Under the pieces are notes generated by a model, which saw only the letters and a list, made by a program, of their open reading frames with translations, searched no databases and was not told the origin of the DNA. 64,000 bases of DNA from Acanthosepion lycidas (lineage: Eukaryota > Mollusca > Cephalopoda > Sepiida > Sepiidae), in assembly GCA_963932145.1 (NCBI GenBank), contig OZ010586.1, positions 71,321,365 through 71,385,364 of the forward strand, in the 5' to 3' direction. A program made the translations under genes and the position numbers. Below, piece by piece: positions 11,491 to 22,892 of the stretch (positions are counted from its first letter, which is position 1; each line of letters starts with the position of its first letter).

Positions 11491-11590
11491 TATGAATTAC
11501 CTATACAAGTCCTACTCATTAACCCATAGCTGGGGTGAGAAGAGGTAGTTTCAGACCTTTCTCAAGGATATTTATATGTAAATGAATAAA
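11491..11590 (-). repeat. SINE-1 fragment
   Basis: In reverse it matches the AGGTATGAA..CTTCTTCTC..AGCTATGGGT segment of the SINE at 20047-20335. About 90 bp, diverged. Confidence 0.5.
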
Positions 11591-11599
11591 ACAAACCCA

Positions 11600-11999
11600 G
11601 CTGGTACTGGAACAATTACCATGAAATTGGAATTTTGTGGTAATTATTTTGATGAACTTTCCTCTATTGTATGTAGACTTTAAACATATTACTAGATTGG
11701 CAGATAGGTCTCATTATTTTACAGTTGTAATTGCTAGATGTAACTATAAGTTATATGCTAATATTTTGTTCTATTGCACTTCTCACTTGTGGAACTCTCT
11801 TTTTGCTTTCCTGTCAACTTTGATCTTCAAAAATTGAAATGCAATGTCAATCATTATCTTCTGTCTTCTTGATTCTTGTTCTTTTATTATTCTCTCTCCT
11901 AAATAGTATCTTTCTTTTTTCTCATTCTCTCTAACACTCAGTAATCTCTTGAGCCTTAGTGACTTTATTGTCTTGCTCCTGGTGAAATGATTAAAAAAA
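11600..11999 (+). pseudogene. LINE-A 3' end
   Basis: The plus strand reads RLADRSHYFTVVIARCNYKLYANILF then LWNSLFA, the conserved C-terminal block, followed by the 3' tail ending GTGAAATGATTAAAAAA at about 11995. A 5'-truncated copy with frameshifts. Confidence 0.82.
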
Positions 12000-12627
12000 T
12001 GAGTAGGGAAAACTACTATTTGACTGAGAGATTGAGCAATTGAAAAATTGAAAGTTTGAATATTGGCAATATCATTAGTATAATGGAGTGGCACAAACAC
12101 ATGTAAGTCACTCATACACAACACAGATACACACATATACACTACATACATATATGCAAAGTCATATGCAAACAGTGTGTGATGGACAGAGAATCAGCTC
12201 TTTTTTATAATAGATTTTTCTACTTCAATCATCATCATTATGGTAGTCCATTGGGATGATGATGTCTTTCAACTTTTCCTGTAAACTCATTGTAGTTTGT
12301 TGTTGTGACATTGATGGCACCTTTGGTAACTTCAAAGACCTGATGTGCAGCATCTTTCAACCATGGGACTTGGAATTCCATTATCAGGAAGGAGGAGGCC
12401 ATATGCTATATGTTCACATAACGAGGGCTTTGAAGGTTGCAACACATTGTCCACACATTTGGTGCTACACTACACAGTCAGAAGTTTGTATTTCTAAACT
12501 ATTTGGAGATATTTTGCATTGTTTCTGGAGATCACTATCTAAAGGCCAGTGCTCCATAGAATACCAATTTGGAAATGAAATTCTTGCATATCTGGATAAT
12601 ATTTTCAACATTGTACAGTTGTTATAG
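12000..12627 (+). other. Unassigned; contains an unexplained 123-codon open frame
   Basis: An open frame spans 12256-12627 and ends immediately before a SINE. It has no recognisable domain. It is cysteine- and histidine-rich, but the composition is otherwise ordinary for a chance frame. I do not call it a gene. Confidence 0.25.
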
Positions 12628-12840
12628 GAGGCATGGTGGAGTAATGGATAGTGGCTCAGATTGTGGATTCAGAGAGCAAAGTTCAAATTCCAGTTGTTTG
12701 TTATATTCACTTACATGAAAATAACCTTGAAGAAGATATGAATCCATTTCTTCTCACCCCACCCCAGCTGTGGGCAAATAACAGGACAAACTGGGTCCTA
12801 TAGCCTTGGACAGCAACCAGTCAAGGAGAAGGGCAACATT
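12628..12840 (+). mobile_element. SINE-1 copy (tRNA-derived)
   Basis: The head TGGTGGAGTAATGGATAG resembles a pol III A box and AGTTCAAATTC a B box. The body contains the shared AATCCA..TTCTTCTC and AGCTGTGGGCAAATA segments and GGCAACCAGTCAAGG. Matches the complete copy at 20047-20335 but lacks its distal hairpin. Confidence 0.75.
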
Positions 12841-13114
12841 GAATTGAAAAGTATAAGTTAACCTGCAACCTGCAACCTGCAATTGGCCAAGTTTAGTTAG
12901 TATGGCTACATTCATGAAGACATGGTCAATCATGGAAAATTTCCTCCAAGGAATGAGAAGGCCCTAGATCTGATCCAATGAGCTTTCATCCCTGGTATAG
13001 TTGCCATTGGACAATGATATACTGAATGCATGACCTATTGTCACATGATATGAGCAATGGTCACAATTAATTATGTCAAGTATTCATTTGAGAGAGTGTA
13101 TATGAAAGGATTTA
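12841..13114. other. Unassigned spacer
   Basis: Includes a short AACCTGC triplication near 12862-12882. Nothing else recognised. Confidence 0.45.
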
Positions 13115-13290
13115 TTTCTTTAATCATTTCACCATTAGCAAGTCAACAGTGACAGTAAAAAACAAGGGGGTTACTTAGAATGAAAGGAAATGAGAAAATG
13201 TCAGTGAGGGGAAAGGACAATAAAAGAAAAGGTTACAGTAAGACAAACAATAGCAATTGATGTTACATTTACATTTTTATTTGAAGTTTT
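13115..13290 (-). pseudogene. LINE-A 3' tail fragment
   Basis: In reverse it begins from a diverged C-terminal region and ends in the GGTGAAATGATTAAA terminus at about 13115-13130. Confidence 0.7.
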
Positions 13291-13354
13291 ATGCATGCAT
13301 AGTGTACTTACTGTCTAGGTTTCAGAACTGTACTAGAGAAACATTGGCACTTTT

Positions 13355-13565
13355 ATTTTGTTTTTTAAGTGTTTCACCCCAAGCAAGGCGGGAAGCCACT
13401 AGGATGCAAGGGGTTACAGAAAATTCAGAGCAAGATCGGATAGGAGTGATAGAAGAAAGGATGAGGAGAAAGGTAGTGGATAGATCAAGGCAACTGGAGA
13501 TGTCGATTGACATTACACTTGAATAGCTGGAGATTATAGCTCTCAGGGAAACTGGAACAGGGACT
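13355..13565 (-). pseudogene. LINE-A 3' tail, second subfamily
   Basis: In reverse it carries the tail with CTTGGGGTGAAACACTTAAA at its end (13361-13385). It matches the 6601-7082 subfamily rather than its neighbour at 13115. Confidence 0.7.
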
Positions 13566-13844
13566 TAAATCCAAAGACATACCCACAATGCTTCTGCCAG
13601 CTATGAAAACATAAATACCAGAAAAATTTCTGGCATAGATCAGATCATTAGCACCAAAATCTCTGTGTACTCAGCAGGCTTTTTTTACCTGATGAAACAA
13701 TTGATACACATACAGATAAAGTATTATATATAAACTCTTTGCAAAGATTAATCATTGGACCCACAAAAAAAAAACGACTTTTTTTTGCTCTTGACATCTT
13801 GAACATTGCCAAACTCTAAATAACAATAACAAAGATCGTTACCT

Positions 13845-14110
13845 ACATTATTTACATTCAGACTATTGTCTTCGTCTTTGCTGTTATTATCACCTGTCAC
13901 CTTATATCTGAATTTCTGGTATGAGGAGTTATTCTTATTTACATTCAGACTATTGTCATTATCTTTGTTGTTATTATCACAATGTTTCAGCCATTGTGTT
14001 CTTTCTTCTTGTTCAGGTGTTTTTTGATCTGAGTATCCGTCATGGAATTTCAAACATAATCCTTTGTTTAATCTACAAGTGTTCTAATTCTGCTGCCCAT
14101 GTCTAGGGAA
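13845..14110 (-). repeat. CUGAAGA-type dispersed repeat, inverted arm
   Basis: In reverse it contains ACACCTGAACAAG, a GAAAC about 25 nt further on, then ATTGTGATAATAAC and GACAATAGTCTGAATGTAAA, the last duplicated. It faces a plus-strand copy at 14125-14285, forming an inverted pair. The conserved spacing of CTGAAGA and GAAA resembles a hammerhead core, here decayed. Confidence 0.6.
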
Positions 14111-14124
14111 TGAGAACGACGTAA

Positions 14125-14290
14125 ACCCTATAAACTAAATAAAATATTTAGTTTGGAATTCCCTGAAGGTTACATGGATCAAAAAACACCTGAAGAAGGC
14201 CAGAGTTCACAATAGGTGAAAAATTGTGATAATCCCACCAAAGATAAGGACAATAGTTTGAATGTAAATAATGATCTTATTGCAGAAATT
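14125..14290 (+). repeat. CUGAAGA-type dispersed repeat
   Basis: TTTAGTTTGGAATTCCCTGA leads into CACCTGAAGAAGGCC, then GGTGAAAAATTGTGATAATC and GACAATAGTTTGAATGTAAA. Same family as copies at 13.85, 15.0, 26.0 and 63.65 kb. Confidence 0.65.
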
Positions 14291-14999
14291 TAAATAGAAA
14301 CAAATGCTATTTCATAAAAATGAAAAACAGCTAACTTGCATATTTCTAGAAGATAATGTCTTTAAGGGAAGCTGTTTTTGTAATTATTGCATTCAATATC
14401 AAGCAATTTAATAGTAATAAACAAAATTAAATGTTCACTTATCTTGTCCCCTTACTCTGTGTTTGGCAGAAGGTACATCTTCTTGTCAGAGAACTTGGCT
14501 CATCTTAGGATTTGAAATTATTCCAGAGAAGTTAAACTCTGTAACAATAAAACCTTAGAAGTGCTGTTTTAAGGTTTCCTAACATGCTATACACATTTTC
14601 TCTCTTATCAATTCTTTTGAAGTGTCACTGGCTTTACACAAGCCTTCACCACTTTCATCTATTCCACTGCTCATGTCTAAGGACATCTTGCCTTCTTCAT
14701 TCAGCGGAAACAGGGCAAGCAATAAGTCTGCACCACTCAGACCAGGAATTTAATTCACAATCACTATGCCACCAAATTCAGAAATCAAATGATTTAATCC
14801 ACTATTCAATCCTGAACTTAGAACTTGAAGACTTAAACCTAATGTACTTATTACCTGCCAGCTGCTGCTTCTACTGCTGTTACTACTGCCATTTGCCATT
14901 GTTTCTCTTTTCTTGCCGTTGTTGAAGCCTTGCTGTCAATTCTCTTTCTTTCTATATTGATAGTTATTATATGGTATTTATTTTTATGTTAGGCCTACT
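14291..14999. other. Unassigned spacer
   Basis: A 113-codon plus-strand frame at 14584-14925 has no recognisable domain and runs through low-information sequence. Not called as a gene. Confidence 0.4.
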
Positions 15000-15165
15000 G
15001 AGGAGGCCATCATAGTCTAGTCTACCACTATAGGTTAAATAAAGAGTTCAGTTTGAAAATCCTTGAAAGTTATAAACATCTACACAAGGCCAAAGAGCAC
15101 AATGGCCAAAACGTTATGATAATAACAAAAAAGTTGAAGTCATTAAATAATGTAAATAAGTAAAA
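15000..15165 (+). repeat. CUGAAGA-type dispersed repeat, decayed
   Basis: TTCAGTTTGAAAATCC is followed by AAGGCCAAAGAG, CAATGGCCAAAACGTTATGA and TAATAAC. GGCC and GGCC would pair as stem II, but CTGAAGA has become CTACACA and GAAAC has become AAAAC, so no active ribozyme is expected. Confidence 0.6.
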
Positions 15166-15534
15166 AAAAACATAATTGTACTATGTCTGTCTGGAAAGTA
15201 TCCAAATGTTTAATAATAGCAAAAAAAAACAAACACAATTAGCCTACCTAGAGTAGTGGCACCTTAGCACCCCACCCTCACTTCATATTATTTTCTCCAA
15301 GTACTCTGCTTGGGAACTTATACATTTATCGTGGCAATTCTTGCATTTTTCAAAAGAGTCATCAAAGCTCTCTTTTTTTGACTCAGCAGTGACAAAGATG
15401 GCTGTAAAAGCCTTGCCTACTCTTGAAAAGTCATGAGCGGGAGTCACAGAAGAGTGTAGATAGGGGATGCAGCTGGGTATATCAGGCCATCTTTACAGCA
15501 CATCACAGATCCTCTTCATGTTGACGGTTGGAAC
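15166..15534. other. Unassigned spacer
   Basis: No gene or family recognised. Confidence 0.45.
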
Positions 15535-15735
15535 ATCCTAGGTATGATGATAAACTACATCCAGTAGCAAGGCCTCTGATTGGGAGGTTTTGAGGAGCAT
15601 GGAACCACCTCTTAATTACTGTTGTTCCCAGATCCACCCTGATCTGGAGTGGTAGCACCTGTTAGGGTCCCAGCTATGGGCAAATAGTGAACCCCCAAAC
15701 TGGGGTCCAAACATAATGAAAGTATAAACATTTTC
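15535..15735 (+). repeat. Dispersed repeat D1, copy 2
   Basis: Matches 5810-6000 over its length, with the shared GGTAGCACCTGTTAGGGTCC and CCAGCTATGGGCAAATA. Confidence 0.7.
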
Positions 15736-15837
15736 ATAGTTAAATGTTGCATGTGCAAAATATGCAAGTTCTTTGTAAGAGAAATCAAATCCAGAAAAAT
15801 TGTTAATTACTTGTTTTTTTTTTTTCAAATTCAACAG

Positions 15838-17398
15838 AAAAGGCAAAATTCACTATTTACTGATAGAATGAGATGCCATATAGCCTCTCAAATGTTTGGT
15901 TCTAGAGATTACTGGCAATTCTACAAGAGTCTGCTGAACAAGAACAAATCCTGTCTTCAATCTATTTGAAGTACTGACATCTGCTACAAAGTAGAGTGCT
16001 AATTTCTCCTCCACCTCCAATCTTGACTCATCTGGAGTATTTCTACCAGATTTCCCCCCTAGGATGAAGCCTCTACTGAGAGATATAACCATGTCACTGG
16101 TTTCAGATATCATTTATAAATTAGATCCCCACAAGGTAAGTGGTTGTAATGTGATCCCTGTCATCATCTTCAAGAAATATCCTCCTGAGCTGGTTCCTGT
16201 TCTTTCCAAAATTTATAACAAATGCCTGGCTGGTTCCTGCCTTTCAGTCCTCATCTGTAGTACCTGTTTTTAAAAATTCTGGGGAACTCTCTGACTCCTC
16301 AAGTTATCACCCTATTAGTCTCTTACTTCTTTTCAGCAAAGTACTCAAATGGTAAAGCTCAGGCAGTGGCCCTAGATATCTCGATGGCATTCAAGAATGT
16401 TTGGCATGCTGGTTTTCTACACAAGTTCAAGGGCTATGGTTGCACAGGACAAATATTTGGCTTAATCCATTCATTCCTAACAAATGGAGTAATGAAGATC
16501 GTGATGAACAGGCTCTCTCCTAAATCATGCTAATGTGGTGGTCTATTTGAACCTATACTGTTTCTGATCTTCACTAAAGATCTCTCCAATGTCATCAGTT
16601 CCCATTTAGGTATTTATGCGGATGACACTACTATTTACTCCTGCCTTAGTAGCTAATCTAACATACCTGACAAAGTAAACATGGCAGCTATTCTTGAAAA
16701 GAACCTCCAATCAATGGTTATTTGGTGCAAGAAATGGCTTGTAAATTTTAAGGCCTCCAAAACAAAACTGCTTTCTAATTGGTTCACTGTGTTGTTCCAG
16801 AATATTTTTCTCATCAGAATCCATCTTGTACATTTATATATATACCATTCAGCTGTGCATTAAATACTGTTACCATATCTGGTCTGGTGATCCTGATGTA
16901 CATCTCAAAACTCTTGACAAAATCCAGAGAATGGTTTGTAATGTAATTGATCCTGACTAGGCATCTCAACTTCAGCCACTTTTTCAACAATGTGACATGG
17001 CTTCCCTCTGTCTTTTCTACAAATATTTTCATATCATCTGTTCTGATGAGCTTTTGTCCCTGGACCTCTGACTACACAAATTTAAATGTGCTACTAGATT
17101 GGCAACAAGCTATCAACTTTTTTATTGTTGAACTAGCTAGATGCAATCATAACTTCTACTCCAACAGTTTCTTTCTCAAGCTTCCCACCAGTGGAACTCC
17201 CTTCCAATTTCTTACTTCCCTGATAACTTCAATCTTCAAAAATGTAAATCCAACATCAAATTCCATCTTCTGTTTGCTTGAATCCTGTTTCTTTATTATC
17301 CTTTCCTTAATCCTTACCATTCTTATTGTCTCATTTTCTTTCACTTTCACTTCCTGTGTCTTAGTGGCTTTATTGCCTTGCTTGGGGTAAAATGATTA
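15838..17398 (+). pseudogene. LINE-A, longest copy: RT fingers to 3' end
   Basis: A jockey/CR1-group reverse transcriptase remnant. In order: SRDYWQFYKSLLNKNKSCL (about 15900-15960), LDPHKVSGCNVIPVIIFKK (about 16110), VVPVFKNSG (16260s), an ALDISMAF motif A with its aspartate (about 16370), a corrupted motif B (about 16530), then GIYADDTTIYSCL, an intact YADD box (about 16610-16645). WCKKWLVNFKASKTKLLS and the C-terminal block (LARCNHNFYSNSFF) follow, then the tail ending GGGTAAAATGATTAAAAAA near 17395. Several frameshifts and stops make it inactive. No endonuclease domain is present, so the copy is 5'-truncated. Confidence 0.9.
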
Positions 17399-18889
17399 AA
17401 AAAGAAAGAAAGGAATTCTATTCTGTTATTATATGATTTTAAAAGTATAAAGACTTATGCTGTGTGTTTAAAATATACTTTTATAGGAAATAGCATTTTA
17501 TCCAACTTTGTCATGTGAGTTTAATTATGAAAAACCCGGAAATAAGAAAATCTTTAAACTGAATTGGACAGAATAAATAATTATAATATTCATAATTACC
17601 AGAACAGAGCTCAATCAATATTTTCTTTATTCAAGTTAATTAATAAAATATTTATAAAACAAGATAGATAACTATTTTTCCTTTTTTTAACAATGATAAA
17701 TTTTTGATGAAGCTTAACCAGAAATTATGAAAACAGTTGCATCATGAAAAAATAATACATTGATTCTAATTCAAATATGCAGTTTGCTCTGTCCCATTAT
17801 GAAATGGTATTTATTTTGCTCCTCACAACATATTTGAAAATACTGCTTGATTATACATGATATATACTGTGTAAATTATTTTCAGATAGAGTGTATCTGT
17901 AAAGGAATACAATGAATAAAAAGAGACTAAAAGTAAATTCCTGAAAGAATTACTATTTTTCCAAACCAACATACACAGCCACAAATATGTTGAAAAATCA
18001 AAAGAAGACATTTAAATTCATCATATCATACATCCATTTCATACCATAACAATCTAATTCACAGTAAACAATATTCAATTAAAAAAAATTATTGAGTATT
18101 ACTTGCTTACTTTTTGCCAGACTTTGAATTATGACACTTTGTGCCCTCCATATGCTTTGACAGACTTTTCAACGACCTGATGAACATTCATGAATGTTCT
18201 CAAATTTAAAAGCCTTGATGAACCAATGACATCCTCAATTTTGTATATAAACACGTGCAACATAATAAATCCTACATTGCAATGATAAAGTCTCTCCAAG
18301 GATGTAACACATTGACTAAGAATAGTGTTTCCTCTTGTTTCATTTTATTCATGATATATATTGTTAAAGGTATTAAATATTATTTAATATTATCAGTCTT
18401 TATAATGAACAACATGCCTTTATTATTTCTTGGTTTCTCTCATTATAATAATAGACTCCCCCATTAATTAATATTTAGTAATCTGCTCTCATTACTATGT
18501 AACTAGAAATGTTATGGGGACATGAATCATACTTAGAACAACATAGAGTAAGAACTATGTTAACTATGTCTTTGTAGAATCAAATACCAATACATCCACT
18601 ACTTCAATATCTATACAAAGCCCCACAAGTAAAAACTCCATTTATTTCAATTATAATAGTGACTGCCAACTTAGATATAAATTGGCAATAATAAAAAATG
18701 TCCTAACAAGAGTACAATATGGTTTCACACAAGCTTTTCCTTAAAGAATTCAGCAACATTAAACAAATGCTAATTAACAACAGATTTCCAAAGTACATTA
18801 TATACAACCAAATAAAATTGTTTCTTTCAAAACTAAGCAATAAAATTGAAACCAATTACACAAAAAGTACAAGCAACATTATAAGCATC
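17399..18889. other. Unassigned AT-rich spacer
   Basis: Frames of 60-70 codons only, no domains, no repeat family recognised. Confidence 0.5.
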
Positions 18890-19030
18890 TAGAGGAACAT
18901 TATAGAGGGGTTAGAACATTCGCTTTCTAACAAGGGTTCGAATCTCACTATGGTCGATTTGTCAGGAAGGTTACTTCTAGATGGTTTAGTGTGTTGGTTA
19001 CTTTATTTTTAAGGTTTTCTTATGAGGATA
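18890..19030 (+). repeat. tRNA-like SINE head (candidate)
   Basis: GGGGTTAGAACATTCGCTTT resembles a tRNA D-arm/anticodon region and GGTTCGAATCT a pol III B box. There is no clean acceptor stem, so it is read as a tRNA-derived SINE fragment and not a tRNA gene. A similar head occurs at 28983. Confidence 0.45.
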
Positions 19031-19785
19031 TTTTACAATACATAAAAAAATGGTGGTGAAAAAGTACATGCATAAAATAACAGAGACTGATTGATTTGCA
19101 ATGCAAGATAACATTTATTAAGCAAAATAACAAATGGAAAGTTTAAGAATTCCTTTAATAGAAGTAAATTGAATGGACAATGAAAATTGTTAATGAATGT
19201 ATTTGAGTGTAACTTGCCTGTTTACGTGTGTTTGTGTGTGAAGCATCCACAACCTTTTTCCTTCAGTATGAAAAGTTCATGTCATCAACTTCAAAAGGGG
19301 GAAAACCAGAAGAGAGTTACCTTAAGGATTCCCATTATTTTTATATCCCCCATGTCTGCGGCTGATACTAATTTATTAAGGGCTGCTGCTGATAATGTTT
19401 ATTAATGCATTACAATGTTATCAGTCTGGAGCAGGTGATCTCAGTGAGCACAACCTTTGGAAAGTGCTTGAAAACCATACCATGGGTTGACCCAAGCCTA
19501 GTGAAAATATACATCCTCTGGCAGGATATGAACATGCATCCTATATGGGGAACCGTCATTAGATCTTACGTGCCTAACTGCTTGGAAATGTAGGACTTAC
19601 AGTCAAACAAAGCCTGAATAGTGCTTTGGAACACACATTCTCTGCTGGAGGATGCATATTTTTCTTAAAGGATTTATTGAATATTCAGGCCAGTAGATGT
19701 AGTTGGATAAAAAGTACTGTTTAATTAAAAAACAGATCTTCTATTCGAAAATAAGGTCTAAAAAAAATAAATTAAAAATAAAAAT
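19031..19785. other. Unassigned spacer
   Basis: Contains two related segments (GGCAGGATATGAACATGCATCC at about 19520 and GCTGGAGGATGCATA near 19644) that may be arms of a diverged inverted repeat. No gene recognised. Confidence 0.35.
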
Positions 19786-20046
19786 ATATATGTATACCAT
19801 TTGCCCATGCTTAGAATATTGTTGCAATATTGGTCTGGTGCTCCTGCTATTTATCTCAAGCTCTTTGATAAAATCCAAAGAAGAATCAGCAATATTATTG
19901 GCCCTCTTCTCAGCTTCAGTCATTTTCCCATAACCGTAAGGCTGCCTTCCTGTGCCTTTTCTATAAATACTTTCATGGTAATTGCTCAAGTGAGCTCTTC
20001 ACTATGGTGCTTAAGCTCTTTGAATTTAAGTGCAGTACTAGACTGG
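19786..20046 (+). pseudogene. LINE-A, left part of a SINE-interrupted copy
   Basis: The plus strand encodes LEYCCNIGL, PAIYLKLFDKIQRRISNIIGP and the CSDELS-like region, and is cut at 20046 by a SINE. The LINE resumes at 20336. Confidence 0.85.
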
Positions 20047-20335
20047 AATGGTGGAGTAATGGATAGTGACTCAGATTGAGGAATCAGAGAACGGAGTTTG
20101 AATTGTAGTCGAATCCATTACATTCACTTACATGCTAATACCTTTGGGAAAGGTATGAATCCTCATCTTCTTCCTCCAGATATGGGAAAAATAGCAGGAT
20201 AGACCTTGGATGGCAACTGGTCTACTGCAGAAAGAAATGGCAAACTACTACGGGAAAAAAATCTGCCTCGTCAGTCATGTATCGAAAGATACATGATCAC
20301 TTACATGTGTATCACGCATGGTACATAACTGACTG
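20047..20335 (+). mobile_element. SINE-1, complete insertion with 10-bp target duplication
   Basis: A tRNA-derived SINE. A-box-like TGGTGGAGTAATGGATAG lies at the start and B-box-like GAGTTTGAATTG near 20095. The distal part has an ideal stem-loop (20276-20295), CATGTATC and GATACATG closed by a GAAA tetraloop. The 3' end is short ACTG repeats. ACTAGACTGG is duplicated exactly at 20037-20046 and 20336-20345, showing retroposition into a LINE-A copy. The element has no ORF and must depend on a LINE for mobilisation. Confidence 0.88.
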
Positions 20336-20655
20336 ACTAGACTGGCGACAAGGTCTCATCATTTTATATAGTTATATTTAGTTGAGCTGGCAAGTTGTAA
20401 CCATAAATTTTATGGTAACAGTTTCTTTTCATGCATTTCTTGATTGTGTGGCTCCTTTCCGGCACCAAGCCCTTCTAGCCAACTTTAATTTGCAAAAATT
20501 TAAATTCAGTGTCAGTCACTATTTACTGTCCTTCTGATTACTCTTCTGTTGTTCTCACTCCTTAGCAAGAGTTTCTGTTTCAAACATCTACACCCATTAA
20601 CCCCTTGTGTCTCAGTGGCTTTACTGCCTTGCATGGGTTGAATCTCCATTACAAA
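20336..20655 (+). pseudogene. LINE-A, right part after the SINE
   Basis: Continues the same copy: LARQ-like ELASCNHKFYGNSFF, the tail CTCAGTGGCTTTACTGCCTT and the terminus GCATGGGTTGAATCTCC. Confidence 0.85.
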
Positions 20656-21042
20656 AAATATTTATATATACATGTATGTATGTAAAGTTGTGGACAGAAT
20701 TATTCATCCACCTTTCATAATTGCAAATAAAGCTGAAATACCTTAAATTTTCATGGAAACATCATGTACATTTTTTCACAAAGGATGAAATAATGGATTT
20801 GAAGGAATGTTCAGTGATGCCTCCACAAATTTTTTATTTTAACATCAAACAATAATGCAAAAAAAAAAAAACACGAAAAAGCATTCAACATTAGACAAAA
20901 TTATTAGCCCTCCTGCTTCAATAATCAATTGTGTCACCTTTATTCTTGATTATTGCCTTTAATCGATTTTGATAGTTCCTTACAAGATCACTAGACACAT
21001 TGATAGGTATTTTGATTCACTCTTCTTTGGCAATAGCTTCTA

Positions 21043-21122
21043 TTAGGTTGGTGCAAAAATAATGACGGTTTTTGACGTTAAAAAATACGTCAAAAAACGA
21101 CATTATTTTTGCACCAACCTAA
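21043..21122. mobile_element. Mariner-type MITE, 80 bp, inside Tc1
   Basis: Ends TTAGGTTGGTGCAAAAATAA and its complement, 80 bp in all, inserted at a TA within the Tc1 coding region. It therefore postdates the Tc1 insertion. Confidence 0.93.
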
Positions 21123-21857
21123 ATCTTCCAAATTTGAAGGACTTCTTTGTCTTACTTTTTCCTTCAAATATGCCCATACATTTTTAATGGGGGTTTAGTT
21201 TAGGACTTTCTGCAGGGTATACCAATACTTTAATTTTGCTGTCATCTAAGTATTTTGTAACAATTTATGCCATGTGTTTCAAATCATTGTCATGTTGGAA
21301 TGTCCAGTGATGCCCCAAAGACAGATTTTGGGCAATGTTATATTATTTTTTAAAATAGCCAAATACTGCTCTTTAACGATGTTACCCTGTCCTCTCACTT
21401 GTTCTCCTGGTTCAGAAGTAGCAAAACATCCCCAGAGTATAATGCTCCCACCACCTTGTTTAATTGTGGAGAGGGTATTTTTTGTTTGCTGTCTTCATTC
21501 ACTTTCCTCTATACATAACGGGAATTTATGTGACCAAATAATTCTAGTTTGGTTTTATCTGGATATAAAACAGAGTTCTATTATTTATTCCCATCTTCTA
21601 TATAGATGACTTCTAGCATAAGCTAATCTGCATTTTAGATGTTTCGCCTTAAACAAAGGAGTTTTCCTTGGATGACAAATTCAAAGTCCTGCTTGATGAA
21701 AGCATCTCTAACAATTTTCCATTCCATTCTCTCAGAAATTAACCAATTTTTTACCATTCCTTAATTTATCCTCAGCAAAATGAATCTCATTCTACTTTTT
21801 GATAATGCTATAAATTGTCAATCTAGGAACAATTAAATGCTTGGAAATCTTCATAGA

Positions 21858-22892
21858 TTGGTTGTACCATACAAACTACAACCCAGATACCTCTACCAGG
21901 CACACGAGGGCAACAACCACTCAGGTGTTACCCGTATGTGAGAACTCCTTTCCAGCTACTGGTGGGAATTCAAAAACCACGACATCAAGGCCTATGTTGA
22001 TTCTTGCAACACGTGTGCTAAGTGCAAGGGCAACTATGGTAGATGTACCCACTGGCCCATTGGCCACTGTAAACGAGGAAAGAGACCATTCGATCTCGTC
22101 TTTATAAACTTTGTCACAATGCCCAACTCAAAGGGAAAACGCTACATCCTAACCATCTTGGATAGCTTCAGCCGACATTTTACAGCCATACCATGCACAA
22201 GAGACCGTGCTATCGCCGCCGCCCATGGATTGTACCATTTCTTCCTTCGACACAGAGAGATTCCACACATAGTATCCTCTGATCGAGGCACACACTTCAC
22301 TAGAGAAGTCTATCGACAATTCTGTAACCAGATGTCAATCACGCAAGAACTTCACTGTCCTTGGCACCCGCAAAGCTCAGGAAATATCGAGAGACAACAT
22401 CACAAGATGAAGAACGCACTTTATATGTTATGCAAAGACAGGAACTGTGAATGGACAGACGTTCTAGAATCTGTCGTTTCGTCCATGAATGCTACGACCA
22501 ACAGCGCAACCGGTGTCTCCCCGCACTATGCCATTACTGGCTGTCACCCCAACATCGGCCTACCTACACTACACAGAAAAGAAATCACAAGCGACGATCC
22601 TGGAGCATATGGAATGCAAATTAATGCCCTGCTAAAGCAGGTTCACCACCACGTCACCCTGGCCAACGATGAAGCTGACCACAAACTTGAGACTAACTTA
22701 AATCGCCTCACATACAAGGACCCAATACAAGTAGGCGACAAGGTTTTACTTCATCAGCCACACTCAACTGTTGCCCAATCCTCTCATCTGCCCTGGATAG
22801 GAAATTGCACCATTATAAAAACGAACAATATGATGTGTCAGGTGCAAAACGATGATGGTGATACAATCTGGATTCACCGTGCGCATATCTGA
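21858..22892 (+). CDS. Ty3/Gypsy-like integrase fragment of an LTR retrotransposon
   Basis: From 22119 an open frame of 257 codons encodes an integrase catalytic core. The acidic triad is intact: D15 in TILDSFSRH, D55 in SSDRGTHFT and E91 in SSGNIERQHHKMKN, with 35 residues between D55 and E91 (DD35E). The same frame extends upstream to 21858 through one TGA (21939), giving LVVPYKLQ, then HEGNNHSG and CNTCAKC, an HHCC zinc-binding N-terminal domain. The C-terminus (VGDKVLLHQPH ... TIWIHRAHI) resembles the GPY/F module. Codon use and GC content are clearly higher than the surroundings. Gag, protease and RT are missing, so this is a 5'-truncated insertion, not an active element. The exact clade is not assigned. 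Confidence 0.9.

Noticed and set aside
12256-12627. 123-codon open frame as a host gene
   Set aside because: No domain, no splice or promoter context, and it is flanked by repeats; chance frames this long are expected occasionally.
13689-13705. CTGATGAAAC word as a hammerhead core
   Set aside because: CUGAUGA and GAAAC overlap with no stem II between them.
18905-18945. Functional tRNA gene
   Set aside because: B-box-like GGTTCGAATCT is present, but no closed acceptor stem or complete cloverleaf can be drawn; a SINE head is more likely.
20275-20345. SINE GAAA hairpin as a hammerhead
   Set aside because: GAAA here is a tetraloop closing a stem; there is no CUGANGA word nearby.
21274-21609. 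111-codon plus-strand frame
   Set aside because: It is antisense to the Tc1 transposase remnant.
21841-22107. 88-codon frame upstream of the integrase
   Set aside because: It is out of frame with the integrase; the real upstream extension (HHCC domain) lies in the integrase's own frame from 21858.
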